This document shows, in pieces, positions 1-7,654 of a stretch of 12,936 nt of DNA. Where the stretch lies: positions 1 through 12,936 of the forward strand of contig CAZYUW010000013.1 in assembly GCA_964650685.1 (NCBI GenBank), given 5' to 3'. The translations under genes and the position numbers were made by a program. This DNA comes from Nitratifractor sp964650685 (GTDB lineage Bacteria; Campylobacterota; Campylobacteria; Campylobacterales; Sulfurovaceae). The notes under the pieces are model-generated. The model saw only the letters and a program-made list of their open reading frames with translations. It did not search any database and was not told where the DNA came from. Each line of letters begins with the position of its first letter. The stretch's first letter is position 1.

Positions 1-1
1 T

Positions 2-262
2 GCGGAGCTCGCGAAAGAGGCCGATATCATGATAGTCATAGGAGGCAAGCACTCCTCCAATACCAAGCAGCTTCACTCTATATGCAAGAACTATTGTGAA
101 GAGAGTTATTTGATAGAGAACGAAGAAGAGGTGGACGAGAAGTGGTTTGCCGGTAAAAATGTTTGTGGCATCAGCGCCGGCGCCTCGACTCCGGACTGGA
201 TAGTTCAAAGAGTTATTGAGCGCATAAAGGACATTGTGCGGTCAGACGCTCGAAGCGATTAA
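2..262 (+). CDS. ispH: 4-hydroxy-3-methylbut-2-enyl diphosphate reductase, C-terminal part (5' end outside window)
   Basis: The frame is open from the left edge and gives 86 residues before TAA at 260-262. The ATG at 29 is internal and is not the start. IspH (LytB) is the cytosolic [4Fe-4S] enzyme that ends the MEP pathway, reducing HMBPP to IPP and DMAPP. The visible part carries the family's substrate-binding motifs. GGKHSSNTKQL (visible residues 14-24) matches the Ser-Ser-Asn diphosphate-binding segment, and GISAGASTPDWIV matches the second serine segment (Ser269 region in E. coli). The cluster cysteines lie upstream, outside the window, so integrity of the enzyme cannot be judged. The next gene is rpsA, 118 bp downstream, as in Helicobacter and Campylobacter, which supports the assignment. 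The tail after the last helix is short and hydrophilic, as usual for the family. Confidence 0.93.
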   Translation, partial: AELAKEADIMIVIGGKHSSNTKQLHSICKNYCEESYLIENEEEVDEKWFAGKNVCGISAGASTPDWIVQRVIERIKDIVRSDARSD

Positions 263-342
263 TTGGGCAGCCTTTGTCGAGTACGAAATTTCAGGCCTTC
301 CCTTTCGGTTAATACGGCGAGATCTTTTTAAATAAAAAATAG

Positions 343-348
343 TATAAT
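343..348 (+). promoter_or_regulatory. Candidate -10 box of the rpsA-serA promoter
   Basis: A perfect TATAAT lies in an A/T-rich stretch, 32 bp before the rpsA start. No convincing -35 hexamer sits 16-18 bp upstream, where there is only T-rich sequence around 325-330. That pattern is usual for housekeeping promoters of Campylobacterota. The box would start transcription near 355, giving a leader of about 25 nt. No terminator hairpin with a T-tract was found between ispH and this box, so readthrough from ispH also remains possible. Confidence 0.6.
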
Positions 349-380
349 GGCGCAAATCAGGTTAAGATAAGGATAGGTAT

Positions 381-2045
381 ATGAAGTTCGAAGATATCGA
401 AATCGAGGATGTTGATTTTGAAGCGATGCTGGAAGAGTCGTTCAGAAAAGAGGAGAAAGGGAACGATCTGACGGAAGGCACGATAGTCAAGATCAATGAA
501 ACCGATAATCAGGCCGTTGTAGATATCGGCCGTAAAAACGAAGCGATAATATCTCTGGATCAACTGAGGAACGATGAGGGTGCTTTGCTTTTCAAAGAGG
601 GCGACAAACTTCCTGTGGTCATTACGGGCAACAGGGGCGAGAGGCCTATAGTTTCGTATGAACTGGCGAAAAAACGGGAGGCGATGAATGAATTCATAGC
701 CTCATATGACGAAGAGCAGGAGTATATAATCGACGGGGTTGTCGTCAAAAAGAACAAAGGCGGTTATGTCGTGGAGTGTGATGGACTCGAATTTTTCATG
801 CCAAAAACCCTTTCATACCTCAGCGCTAAAAGCGATCCGATAGGCAAAAAAGTTAAAGCTGTCATAATCAAGGTCGACAAAGACAAAGGTTCCGTTGTTA
901 TCTCCAGAAAAGAGCTTATAGAGAGGGACAAAGCGAAGACACAGGAGATCGTTGACAAATTGCTGGAGTCCAAAGAGCCTGTAAAGGGTATCGTCAAAAA
1001 GATCACGAGCTATGGAATGTTTGTCGATGTTGGTGGAATAGACGGTCTTGTCCACTATTCCCAGATATCCCACAAAGGTCCCGTGAATCCATCCAAATAT
1101 TTCAGCGAGGGAGAAGAGGTGAATGTGGTCGCGCTCGATTACGACAAAAAAAAGAGACACCTTTCTCTCTCTGTAAAAGAGGCCAATCCTGATCCGTGGC
1201 AAAATATCGAGGATATTCTGGGGGTTGGCGATACCGTAACAGCCACAGTGAGCAACATAGAGCCTTATGGTGTATTTGTCGATCTTGGTGAGGATTTGGA
1301 GGCTTTTTTGCATGTCTCTGAGATATCCTGGGACAAAAATGTAAAACATCCGAAAGATTACCTGTCCGTTGGCGACGAGATCAATGTCGAAGTGATAGAG
1401 ATAGACAAAGATAATCGCCGATTGAGAGTCAGCCTGAAAAACCTGATGCCCAAGCCGATGGAAGAGTTCGCCAGAACATACAGATCCGGAGATATTGTCA
1501 AAGGTGTCATATCTTCATTGACTGATTTCGGAGCGTTCGTCAAAATCGACAGCGTAGAGGGGTTGCTGCACAATCAGGAAGCGTCGTGGGACAAAAGCAA
1601 AAGATGCAAAGATATCTTCTCTGCAGGAGATGAGGTGGAGGTCAAGATCATCAAAATAGATTCCGATGCCGGCAAAATATCTTTGAGCCGAAAGGCACTG
1701 GAAAAATCTCCTGTAGATGAGTTTGCCGAGAATCACAAGGTGGGCGATATAGTCGCAGGTACTGTAAAAGATAAAAAGGAGTTTGGAGTTTTTATAGCAC
1801 TCGACGACAATGTGGATGCTCTGATCAGAACTGAAGATTTGCATCCTCTGAAGTTCGACGAGATAGAGGCAGGGCAGGAGATAAAAGGGGTCGTAACCCA
1901 TATAGACTCAAGGAACGACCGTATAAGGGTATCTGTCAGGCGGCTTGAGCGGCAGGAGGAGCGTGAAGCGCTCAATCAACTCAACAACGCGCAGGACGAC
2001 AGCATGACACTCGGAGATCTCATAAAAGACAAGCTCAAAAAATAG
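381..2045 (+). CDS. rpsA: 30S ribosomal protein S1
   Basis: S1 binds mRNA at the 30S platform and helps load structured messages onto the ribosome. The 554-aa product is close to the usual length for proteobacterial S1. Six S1/OB-fold repeats can be followed, at about residues 29-94, 112-177, 196-265, 281-353, 367-437 and 453-521. Repeats 3-6 show the typical G-x-V..-FGAFV/YGVFVDLG..-GLLH/FLHVSEIS..-GDEV..-RRLRVSLK signature. The first two are more divergent, as expected because they dock on the ribosome. The N-terminus is acidic (MKFEDIEIEDVDFE) and the C-terminus ends in a short Lys-rich tail. The start is the ATG at 381, preceded by AAGGAT at 369-374. serA follows after 15 nt, so the two are probably one transcript. 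Nothing looks truncated or odd. Confidence 0.97.
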   Translation: MKFEDIEIEDVDFEAMLEESFRKEEKGNDLTEGTIVKINETDNQAVVDIGRKNEAIISLDQLRNDEGALLFKEGDKLPVVITGNRGERPIVSYELAKKREAMNEFIASYDEEQEYIIDGVVVKKNKGGYVVECDGLEFFMPKTLSYLSAKSDPIGKKVKAVIIKVDKDKGSVVISRKELIERDKAKTQEIVDKLLESKEPVKGIVKKITSYGMFVDVGGIDGLVHYSQISHKGPVNPSKYFSEGEEVNVVALDYDKKKRHLSLSVKEANPDPWQNIEDILGVGDTVTATVSNIEPYGVFVDLGEDLEAFLHVSEISWDKNVKHPKDYLSVGDEINVEVIEIDKDNRRLRVSLKNLMPKPMEEFARTYRSGDIVKGVISSLTDFGAFVKIDSVEGLLHNQEASWDKSKRCKDIFSAGDEVEVKIIKIDSDAGKISLSRKALEKSPVDEFAENHKVGDIVAGTVKDKKEFGVFIALDDNVDALIRTEDLHPLKFDEIEAGQEIKGVVTHIDSRNDRIRVSVRRLERQEEREALNQLNNAQDDSMTLGDLIKDKLKK

Positions 2046-2050
2046 TGATT

Positions 2051-2054
2051 GGAG
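2051..2054 (+). promoter_or_regulatory. Ribosome binding site that fixes the serA start
   Basis: GGAG lies 6 nt before the ATG at 2061. An in-frame TTG at 2049 would extend the protein by four residues, but it overlaps this Shine-Dalgarno sequence and has no comparable site of its own. ATG 2061 is therefore preferred. Confidence 0.75.
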
Positions 2055-2060
2055 ATCGAA

Positions 2061-3653
2061 ATGTCGAAACATACCGTTGTAGTATGTGATCATATACATC
2101 AGAGCGGCCTCGATATACTGACCGCCGACCCGGAGCTTATTCTTATAAATGCTGCGGATGAGCCCAAAGATCGTCTACTGGAAGAGTTCATACCTGTTGC
2201 CGATGTGGCCATCACCAGAAGCTCTACCGATGTGGACGCGGCTTTTCTCGAAAAGGCATCCAGACTCAAAGCCATAGTTCGTGCCGGAGTAGGGGTTGAC
2301 AATGTGGATATTTCCGGCTGTTCCAAAAAGGGTATAATAGTGATGAACATACCCACGGCAAACACCATAGCAGCCGTGGAGTTGACTATGACCCATATGC
2401 TCTCCTGTGTCAGGCAGTTTCCATACGCGCACAACAATCTTAAAATAGATCGCGTCTGGAGGCGTCAGGACTGGTACGGAACAGAACTCAAAGACAAAAG
2501 ACTGGGCATAATCGGTTTTGGCAATATCGGCTCCAGAGTGGGCAAAAGAGCGAAAGCGTTCGAGATGGAAGTGCTTACTTACGATCCATATATAGACCCC
2601 TCCAAAGCGACAGATCTCGATATAGAGTATACAAGCGATTTCGACGATATACTTTCGTGCGATATCATCACTATCCATACTCCCAAAACCGAAGAGACAA
2701 TTGGCATGATAGGTCAAAAAGAGATAGACAAAATGAAAGACGGCGTTATACTCATCAATTGCGCCAGAGGGGGACTTTATGAAGAAAAAGCTCTTTATAA
2801 CGGCCTAAAAAGCGGCAAGATCGCCATGGCAGGAATAGATGTTTTCGACAAAGAGCCCGCTACCGATCATCCTCTTCTGGACCTAAACAATGTTACCGTC
2901 ACTCCTCATCTGGGGGCCAATACCAGAGAGTCTCAGAGAAACATAGCGATACAGGCCGCTGAAAGTGCTATTTCTGCGGTGAAGGGCATCTCCTATCCAA
3001 ACGCTCTGAATCTGCCGATCAGAGAGAGCGAGCTTCCTGAGTTTGTGCCTCCGTTTCTGGAGTTGGCGCAGAAGATCGGCTATATGAGTGCCCAGATCAC
3101 CAAAAGTGCCGCCCGTTCTATCAAAATAATTATGGAGGGGCCAATTGGAGAGTACGCCGAGTCTCTATCCACATTTGCTACCGTTGGGGTATTGAGCGAG
3201 TCTCTGGCCGATAGCGTAAACTATGTAAATGCAGCCTATGTTGCCAGGGAGAGGGATCTTGAGGTAAATACTGAAATCGGTTCCGAAAGCAGTGGATTCA
3301 AAAATCTGATTACCGTAAAGTTGACTACCCAAAACGGGGATTATATCAGAATCAGCGGAACGGTATTTGGAGACAGTATCCAGAGAATAGTCGATATAGA
3401 TGGTTATGCGCTCGATCTGGAACCAAAAGGCAAGCTGGTGTTGTTCAAAAACAATGACGAACCGGGAGTGATAGGTGATGTAGGCCATATAATAGCGAAG
3501 CACAATGTCAATATATCCGATTTCAGACTCGGCAGGGACTCCAAAGGGCAGGCTCTGGCCGTAGTGAGAGTGGACAGCGAAATAAGCAAAGAGCTTCTTG
3601 ATGAACTTGGATCGCTCGAAGCGTGTTTGAGTGTGAAGAGCGCCACGATTTGA
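2061..3653 (+). CDS. serA: D-3-phosphoglycerate dehydrogenase, long form with ASB and ACT domains
   Basis: SerA oxidises 3-phosphoglycerate to 3-phosphohydroxypyruvate with NAD, the committed step of serine synthesis in the cytosol. At 530 aa it is the long (type I) form. The Rossmann motif GFGNIG is at residues 152-157, followed by Asp175 at the end of the second strand, which fits NAD preference. The catalytic triad of the D-2-hydroxyacid dehydrogenases is present: Arg236 in NCARGG, Glu265 in DKEPA and His283 in TPHLGANT. Residues of about 320-455 form the intervening allosteric-substrate-binding domain. Residues 457-530 form an ACT domain with the DEPGVIGDVG motif, so serine feedback is likely but is not shown by sequence alone. 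The gene sits 15 nt after rpsA and is followed by a terminator. I see no defect in it. Confidence 0.96.
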   Translation: MSKHTVVVCDHIHQSGLDILTADPELILINAADEPKDRLLEEFIPVADVAITRSSTDVDAAFLEKASRLKAIVRAGVGVDNVDISGCSKKGIIVMNIPTANTIAAVELTMTHMLSCVRQFPYAHNNLKIDRVWRRQDWYGTELKDKRLGIIGFGNIGSRVGKRAKAFEMEVLTYDPYIDPSKATDLDIEYTSDFDDILSCDIITIHTPKTEETIGMIGQKEIDKMKDGVILINCARGGLYEEKALYNGLKSGKIAMAGIDVFDKEPATDHPLLDLNNVTVTPHLGANTRESQRNIAIQAAESAISAVKGISYPNALNLPIRESELPEFVPPFLELAQKIGYMSAQITKSAARSIKIIMEGPIGEYAESLSTFATVGVLSESLADSVNYVNAAYVARERDLEVNTEIGSESSGFKNLITVKLTTQNGDYIRISGTVFGDSIQRIVDIDGYALDLEPKGKLVLFKNNDEPGVIGDVGHIIAKHNVNISDFRLGRDSKGQALAVVRVDSEISKELLDELGSLEACLSVKSATI

Positions 3654-3661
3654 CAACTCTT

Positions 3662-3684
3662 CGTCCCTTCCGTCGGGGCGTTTT
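3662..3684 (+). terminator. Rho-independent terminator after serA
   Basis: CGTCCC (3662-3667) pairs with GGGGCG (3675-3680), six pairs with one T-G wobble around a 7-nt loop, and is followed by TTTT and a second T-run at 3692-3696. It begins 8 nt after the serA stop and separates the rpsA-serA unit from the efflux genes. Confidence 0.6.
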
Positions 3685-3695
3685 AATCTCCTTTT

Positions 3696-3701
3696 TATAA
3701 T
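3696..3701 (+). promoter_or_regulatory. Candidate -10 box for the efflux operon
   Basis: A perfect TATAAT directly follows the serA terminator. It would give a 5' leader of nearly 100 nt before the first efflux gene, and that leader contains the inverted repeat at 3749-3781. No clear -35 is visible. A weaker GATAAT at 3751-3756, inside the repeat, is an alternative that would place the repeat over the promoter. Confidence 0.4.
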
Positions 3702-3748
3702 CTTGTTATAAAATAAAAAATTAATTGATTCTTGATGAGAATAACTTA

Positions 3749-3781
3749 TTGATAATAAAACGCATAAGAAGATATTATCAA
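3749..3781. promoter_or_regulatory. Long perfect inverted repeat upstream of the efflux operon, possible operator
   Basis: TTGATAATA (3749-3757) and TATTATCAA (3773-3781) are perfect 9-bp inverted arms separated by 15 bp, ending 13 nt before the SD of the first efflux gene. The left arm is itself nested in a smaller palindrome, TTATT-GAT-AATAA (3746-3758). Two further TTGAT words lie at 3725 and 3732. Widely spaced AT-rich arms like these are typical of operators bound by dimeric or tetrameric repressors. No regulator gene is next to it, so the binding protein is unknown. A leader-RNA hairpin is the alternative. Confidence 0.45.
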
Positions 3782-3794
3782 AAGCCATAAGAAT

Positions 3795-3800
3795 GGAGGA
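3795..3800 (+). promoter_or_regulatory. Ribosome binding site that fixes the start of the TolC-like gene
   Basis: GGAGGA lies 4 nt before the ATG at 3805. The in-frame ATG at 3793 overlaps this site and has no SD of its own. Starting at 3793 would also put the acidic residues MEDN in front of the signal peptide, so 3805 is preferred. Confidence 0.7.
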
Positions 3801-3804
3801 TAAT

Positions 3805-5235
3805 ATGAGGTTTGTATTATCGGCCTTTTTGATGTGTGTCGTTTATATTCATGCCGGCGGTATCAGAGGGCTCTCGCTGAAACAGGCGATCGATATGCTC
3901 GAAAGAGAAAATATCGAGATCAGAATATCCAAATATGACGAAGCCATGAAAAAGTACGACCAGATAGCCGTCGAAGGAATGAGTTTTGGTTCTCTTGATC
4001 TCGTCTTGACGGGATTGCGCTCCAACGATGCGGGAAATGTGTTTGGTTTCAAACTGCAGAGCAGAGAGGCGACATTCCGAGATTTCGGTTTCAGCGATTT
4101 TTTGGGTGGAGTTGGCCAGGCACTCGGCATGGCAGGCGGTAATTTCGCAACATTTACAGCCATAATGTCAAATCCTGCGATGCAGAACAGATTGTTGGAT
4201 ACCGCGCCTGACGATCTGAACTACCCAGGCGCACGCAACCACTTTCTGACCAAGCTTATGTATCAGATACCCCTCTACACAGGAGGCAAACTGAGTGAGT
4301 ACAGAAAGATAACGGCGCACCTTTACGAAATGAGCAGGCTCGATACGAAAAAGTTGAGAAACAGAAAGATATTCGAAGTCAAAAAAGCCTTTTACGATAT
4401 AACTCTTGTCGAGAGATTCATACACAATCTGAGCAAAATCAGAAACAATGTCAAGCGTTTGAAAAAGATAATTATGGAGATGAAAAAGGAAGGCTACACC
4501 AAAAAGACGGATGTGCTCGAGGTAGAGGCCAGGCTGTCGCAGGTGGACAGTATGCTCAATCAGGCCAGACTCAATCGCGAACTGGCGTATCAGTTTCTCT
4601 CTTTTTTGCTCAACAAGGATGTATCTTCAATCAGAAAAGTGAATTTGATGGTAAGAGCCCCAAAAGTCAAAAGAGAGGATATCGAGAGACTCAGTATAGA
4701 TATCCAGAAGGCGAAAATGGGTCTTGAGGTATCCGAGATGGCCGTAAGGGCGGAAAAGGCGAATTTTTTGCCGGTCGTAGGAGCATTCGCGGAGTATGGC
4801 AGCGCGGATAATGTGCTTTGGAATGATTTTGGCAAAAAGGATTTCTATACTGTGGGAATGCAGGTCAAATGGAATCTTTTTCATGGTGGTACAGACAAGG
4901 CAAATCTGGAAAAAGCCAGAGTCAATATGCTCAAGGTGGCCAGTCAGGTTGAGCTGGCCAAAAGAGGTATAGCCCTGAAGGTAAAAAAACTCCAGACGGA
5001 AATAAGAAGTCTGGGTTATGATGTATCCAGCCAGAGAACCCAGTTGAAACTGGCACGCGAAGTGTACAGGACATACGAAGAGAAGTACAAAATAGGCTTG
5101 GCGTCCATTACAGATGTCCTGATCAAGCAGGCTACAGAGCTGGAGGTGCTGCTGAAATTTCTCGATGTGGCCAACAAGCGCAGCGAAAAGATATTTGAAC
5201 TTCAAAGTATTCTCGATATGGGAGGGAGATCATGA
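3805..5235 (+). CDS. TolC-family outer-membrane efflux channel
   Basis: This is the outer-membrane exit duct of a tripartite pump. It has 476 residues, normal for the family. The N-terminus (MRFVLSAFLMCVVYIHA) is a signal peptide, probably cut after Ala17. Two OEP repeats are visible. The first includes YQIPLYTGGKLSEYR (153-167) and the helical MKKEGYTKKTDVLEVEARL (226-244). The second includes VKWNLFHGGTDKANLEKAR (354-372) and EKYKIGLASITDVL (426-439). These are the paired strand-turn-helix and helix motifs of TolC proteins. Residues of about 68-148 form a Gly- and Phe-rich extension in the first repeat, larger than in E. coli TolC. The stop overlaps the adaptor start by 4 nt (ATGA), so this is the first gene of a coupled efflux operon. 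The transported substrate cannot be inferred from it. Confidence 0.92.
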   Translation: MRFVLSAFLMCVVYIHAGGIRGLSLKQAIDMLERENIEIRISKYDEAMKKYDQIAVEGMSFGSLDLVLTGLRSNDAGNVFGFKLQSREATFRDFGFSDFLGGVGQALGMAGGNFATFTAIMSNPAMQNRLLDTAPDDLNYPGARNHFLTKLMYQIPLYTGGKLSEYRKITAHLYEMSRLDTKKLRNRKIFEVKKAFYDITLVERFIHNLSKIRNNVKRLKKIIMEMKKEGYTKKTDVLEVEARLSQVDSMLNQARLNRELAYQFLSFLLNKDVSSIRKVNLMVRAPKVKREDIERLSIDIQKAKMGLEVSEMAVRAEKANFLPVVGAFAEYGSADNVLWNDFGKKDFYTVGMQVKWNLFHGGTDKANLEKARVNMLKVASQVELAKRGIALKVKKLQTEIRSLGYDVSSQRTQLKLAREVYRTYEEKYKIGLASITDVLIKQATELEVLLKFLDVANKRSEKIFELQSILDMGGRS

Positions 5236-6038
5236 TAAAGACCATTGCTATCTTCATGATGACTGTAGCGGTAATCAATGGTGGAGTGTTGCACCTGAGT
5301 GGAACGGTGAATTCCGATAATCAGAAGATGATCACGAGCCGCTTTATGGGATTCGTGAAAAATATGCAGGTTAGCGAAGGGGATATTGTCAAAAAAGGAC
5401 AGGTTCTCTACGAAATAGACTCCAAGGAGATAGAAGCCGCAGTCAAGCAGGTCGATTTGGCGATCTCCCAGGCGCGACTGGCGTTGCAGATGAACGAAAA
5501 TCAGTTGAACAATGTTTTGTTGAATCTGGCGAGAAACAAGAGACTGTACGAAAAAGACATGGTCTCCAAGTTTGAACTGGAACAGCTGGAGTTGGCGGCC
5601 AAAAATATGAAAGATATGGTCAAGATAGCCAAAAAGCAGGTAGAGCAGGCCGAAGCGCAAAAAGATATGGTACTAAATCAGTATAAATATCTAACTATCA
5701 AAGCTACGAACGATGGAGTCGTTGTGGCCAAAAGGCTGAACGAGGGGGATATGCAGATACCAGGGATGCCTGCGCTTGTCATCACAGACCTGAAAAAACT
5801 CAAGATCATGACCGAAATAAGCGAAAGCAGCTTCAAGTATGTGAAACTTGGGAAAAAGGTAAAAATCAGCATACCTTCCATAGGCCTGGATACCGAAGGT
5901 AAAATCAGTGCGATCGTGCCCAGCTCCAATCCAATGACGCACAAATTCAGAGTCAAGATCGAATTCGACAAAAGAGGGAAATTCGTTTTTCCAGGCATGT
6001 ATGCAAAGATAAGCATAGATGAAGGGGATGGAAGATGA
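5232..6038 (+). CDS. RND-type periplasmic adaptor (membrane fusion protein), short form
   Basis: The adaptor bridges the RND permease and the TolC-like channel in the periplasm. The N-terminal segment (residues 1-18) is hydrophobic, as for a signal or anchor sequence. I see no lipobox cysteine in it. The two lipoyl half-motifs are clear: GFVKNMQVSEGDIVKKGQVL (40-59) and IKATNDGVVVAKRLNEGD (156-173). Between them lies a charged alpha-helical hairpin (about 66-152) that would contact the channel. Residues of about 188-262 form the beta-barrel domain, ending in the FPGMYAKISI motif. At 268 aa the protein is much shorter than typical RND adaptors (about 350-400 aa) because it stops where the membrane-proximal domain normally begins. 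The start is ATG 5232, overlapping the upstream stop as ATGA, with GGAGGGAG at 5221-5228 as the ribosome binding site. The end overlaps the permease start in the same way. Confidence 0.9.
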   Translation: MIKTIAIFMMTVAVINGGVLHLSGTVNSDNQKMITSRFMGFVKNMQVSEGDIVKKGQVLYEIDSKEIEAAVKQVDLAISQARLALQMNENQLNNVLLNLARNKRLYEKDMVSKFELEQLELAAKNMKDMVKIAKKQVEQAEAQKDMVLNQYKYLTIKATNDGVVVAKRLNEGDMQIPGMPALVITDLKKLKIMTEISESSFKYVKLGKKVKISIPSIGLDTEGKISAIVPSSNPMTHKFRVKIEFDKRGKFVFPGMYAKISIDEGDGR

Positions 6039-7654
6039 TCTCGTACAAACCCAGGGATGTCGCGGGAAAGCTGGCGGCAGGTTTTCTGAAAAACCCTTTG
6101 ACATCTGTGCTTGGGATATCTCTGCTTATTTTGGGATTCATATCTCTACAGGTGATGCCCAGAGAGGAGGATCCCCAGATAGCCATATCCGGTGGAGCAG
6201 TGATCGTACCCATGCCCGGCGCTTCTCCGCGGGAGGTGGAGAATGTCATCGTCAATCCACTTGAAAGAAAGATCAGAGAGATAAAAGGTGTAGACCATGT
6301 ATATGGTATAGCACTGGACAATGTGGGAATAATAAATGTCGTTTACAAGATAGGAGAGAGAAGAGAGGATGCGAACCTGAAGCTCTATGACAAAGTGATG
6401 CAAAACATGGATCACCTCCCGAAAGGGGTCATGCAGCCTCTGGTAAAACCTTTCGATATAGATATAGATATTCCGATACTCACTTTCGCGTTCTATCCTC
6501 TCAAAGGGCAGCACGCGGATTATGAAAAACTCTTTCCGATAACCAGACATTTACAGCATCGTATAAACGCCATAGAAAATGTGGCTAAAACGATACTTTC
6601 GGGTGCCCATAAACCGCAGTTCAATGTCGAAGTCGATCTGGAGAAGCTGACGGCATACAATCTCTCTCTGGGGCAGATCATGAAGGCGATCCAGTCTATA
6701 GCCGTCGATGTGCCGGATGTCAAAGGCCGCACGAAAGGCGGAAAATTGATGGTCTTTGGTGTGAAAAATGCGATAGAGAGTGTGGAGGATGTCAAAAATA
6801 TTATTGTAGCTCAATATATGGGTTCTCCTATCTATTTGCGTGATGTTGCCAAGGTCGAGAGGGGCATAGATTTCCAAAACTTCAAAACGGCCTATGTGGC
6901 ATTCAGGGAGAATGGAGATAGTAAAGATCTGAAAAAAACCGGACTATCGGAAATCAAAGAGCAGATAACACTGAGCGTATCCAAACTGGCGGGCACGAAT
7001 GCGGTATTCGTGGCCGAAGATGTTCTGAAGGTTATGGAGGAGTACAGGGATGAGTTGAAAAAATACGGTTTTGGATATATTGTAACGAGAAACTATGGGA
7101 AAAGGGCAGATGATGCCGTCAACGAACTGGTGCACCATCTAGTCATTACGATTGTGATCATAGCGATCATGCTTGTCTTCGCTTTGGGTTTGAGGGAGTC
7201 CGCTATAGTGACATTCACTGTGCCGGCTATTTTGGCGATCACTCTGTTTATAGCGTTCATATCCGGTCAGACCATAAACAGGATAACGCTGTTTGCGTTT
7301 TTGCTCTCTCTGGGACTGTTGGTGGACGCGGCAATCATAGTTATCGAGAATATACACAGGCACCTGCACGCTCACGATGTTTCAGATAAAAGTTTGGAAG
7401 AGATATTGGTCGAAGCCACCGATGAGATAGGCGCTCCTACAAATATCGCAACGCTTGCGATCATCATGACCATGATACCCATGCTTTTCGTAGGCGGGAT
7501 GATGGGTTCGTTCATGAAGCCTATACCCCTGAATGTACCGGTCGCTTTGGTGGCCTCTTTGGTAGTAGCTTATATATTCACTCCATATTTGAGTCTGAAA
7601 TTGCTCAGAAAACCAGCCCATAAACACAAAGGAGAAAAGGAGAAGCATCGATGA
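6035..7654 (+). CDS. RND efflux permease, N-terminal half (TM1-6)
   Basis: The 539 aa correspond to only the first half of a usual RND permease of about 1,020-1,050 aa. TM1 is at about 23-40. It is followed by the first large periplasmic (porter/docking) loop, beginning MPREEDPQIA and containing the NPLERKI segment. TM2-TM6 lie at about 366-385, 390-410, 417-438, 466-488 and 498-520. TM4 reads LGLLVDAAIIVIEN: Asp431 matches AcrB Asp407, but the second aspartate of the AcrB pair is Ala432, as in CusA-like pumps. The TM4-5 loop is His-rich (IHRHLHAHD), and the C-terminus ends after TM6 in a cytoplasmic His/Lys tail (PAHKHKGEKEKHR). It overlaps the adaptor gene by ATGA (SD AAGGGG, 6022-6027) and the C-terminal-half gene by ATGA. 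It should act in the inner membrane together with the next protein. Confidence 0.92.
   Translation: MISYKPRDVAGKLAAGFLKNPLTSVLGISLLILGFISLQVMPREEDPQIAISGGAVIVPMPGASPREVENVIVNPLERKIREIKGVDHVYGIALDNVGIINVVYKIGERREDANLKLYDKVMQNMDHLPKGVMQPLVKPFDIDIDIPILTFAFYPLKGQHADYEKLFPITRHLQHRINAIENVAKTILSGAHKPQFNVEVDLEKLTAYNLSLGQIMKAIQSIAVDVPDVKGRTKGGKLMVFGVKNAIESVEDVKNIIVAQYMGSPIYLRDVAKVERGIDFQNFKTAYVAFRENGDSKDLKKTGLSEIKEQITLSVSKLAGTNAVFVAEDVLKVMEEYRDELKKYGFGYIVTRNYGKRADDAVNELVHHLVITIVIIAIMLVFALGLRESAIVTFTVPAILAITLFIAFISGQTINRITLFAFLLSLGLLVDAAIIVIENIHRHLHAHDVSDKSLEEILVEATDEIGAPTNIATLAIIMTMIPMLFVGGMMGSFMKPIPLNVPVALVASLVVAYIFTPYLSLKLLRKPAHKHKGEKEKHR
7637..7642 (+). promoter_or_regulatory. Ribosome binding site of the RND C-terminal-half gene
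   Basis: AAGGAG stands 8 nt before ATG 7651, with a second AAAGGAG at 7628-7634. A dedicated SD inside the end of the upstream gene argues that the second half is initiated as a separate protein. Confidence 0.7.

Noticed and set aside
29..262. Small stand-alone 77-aa protein starting at ATG 29
   Set aside because: The same frame is open to the window edge and the whole product matches the IspH C-terminus, so this is a truncated gene end and not a small gene.
813..1349. Long open frame on the minus strand inside rpsA (178 codons)
   Set aside because: It lies wholly opposite a well-supported S1 gene, resembles no family and has low-complexity aromatic/Ile-rich composition. It is a coding shadow.
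3165..3788. Minus-strand frame of 207 codons covering the end of serA and the following spacer
   Set aside because: Most of it mirrors the serA ASB/ACT coding region. It also crosses the terminator and the operator-like repeat, and has no family motifs.
6460..6475. GATATA tandem repeat in the RND gene
   Set aside because: It encodes a DIDIDI stretch using ATA codons typical of this genome. It is too short to be a meaningful repeat.
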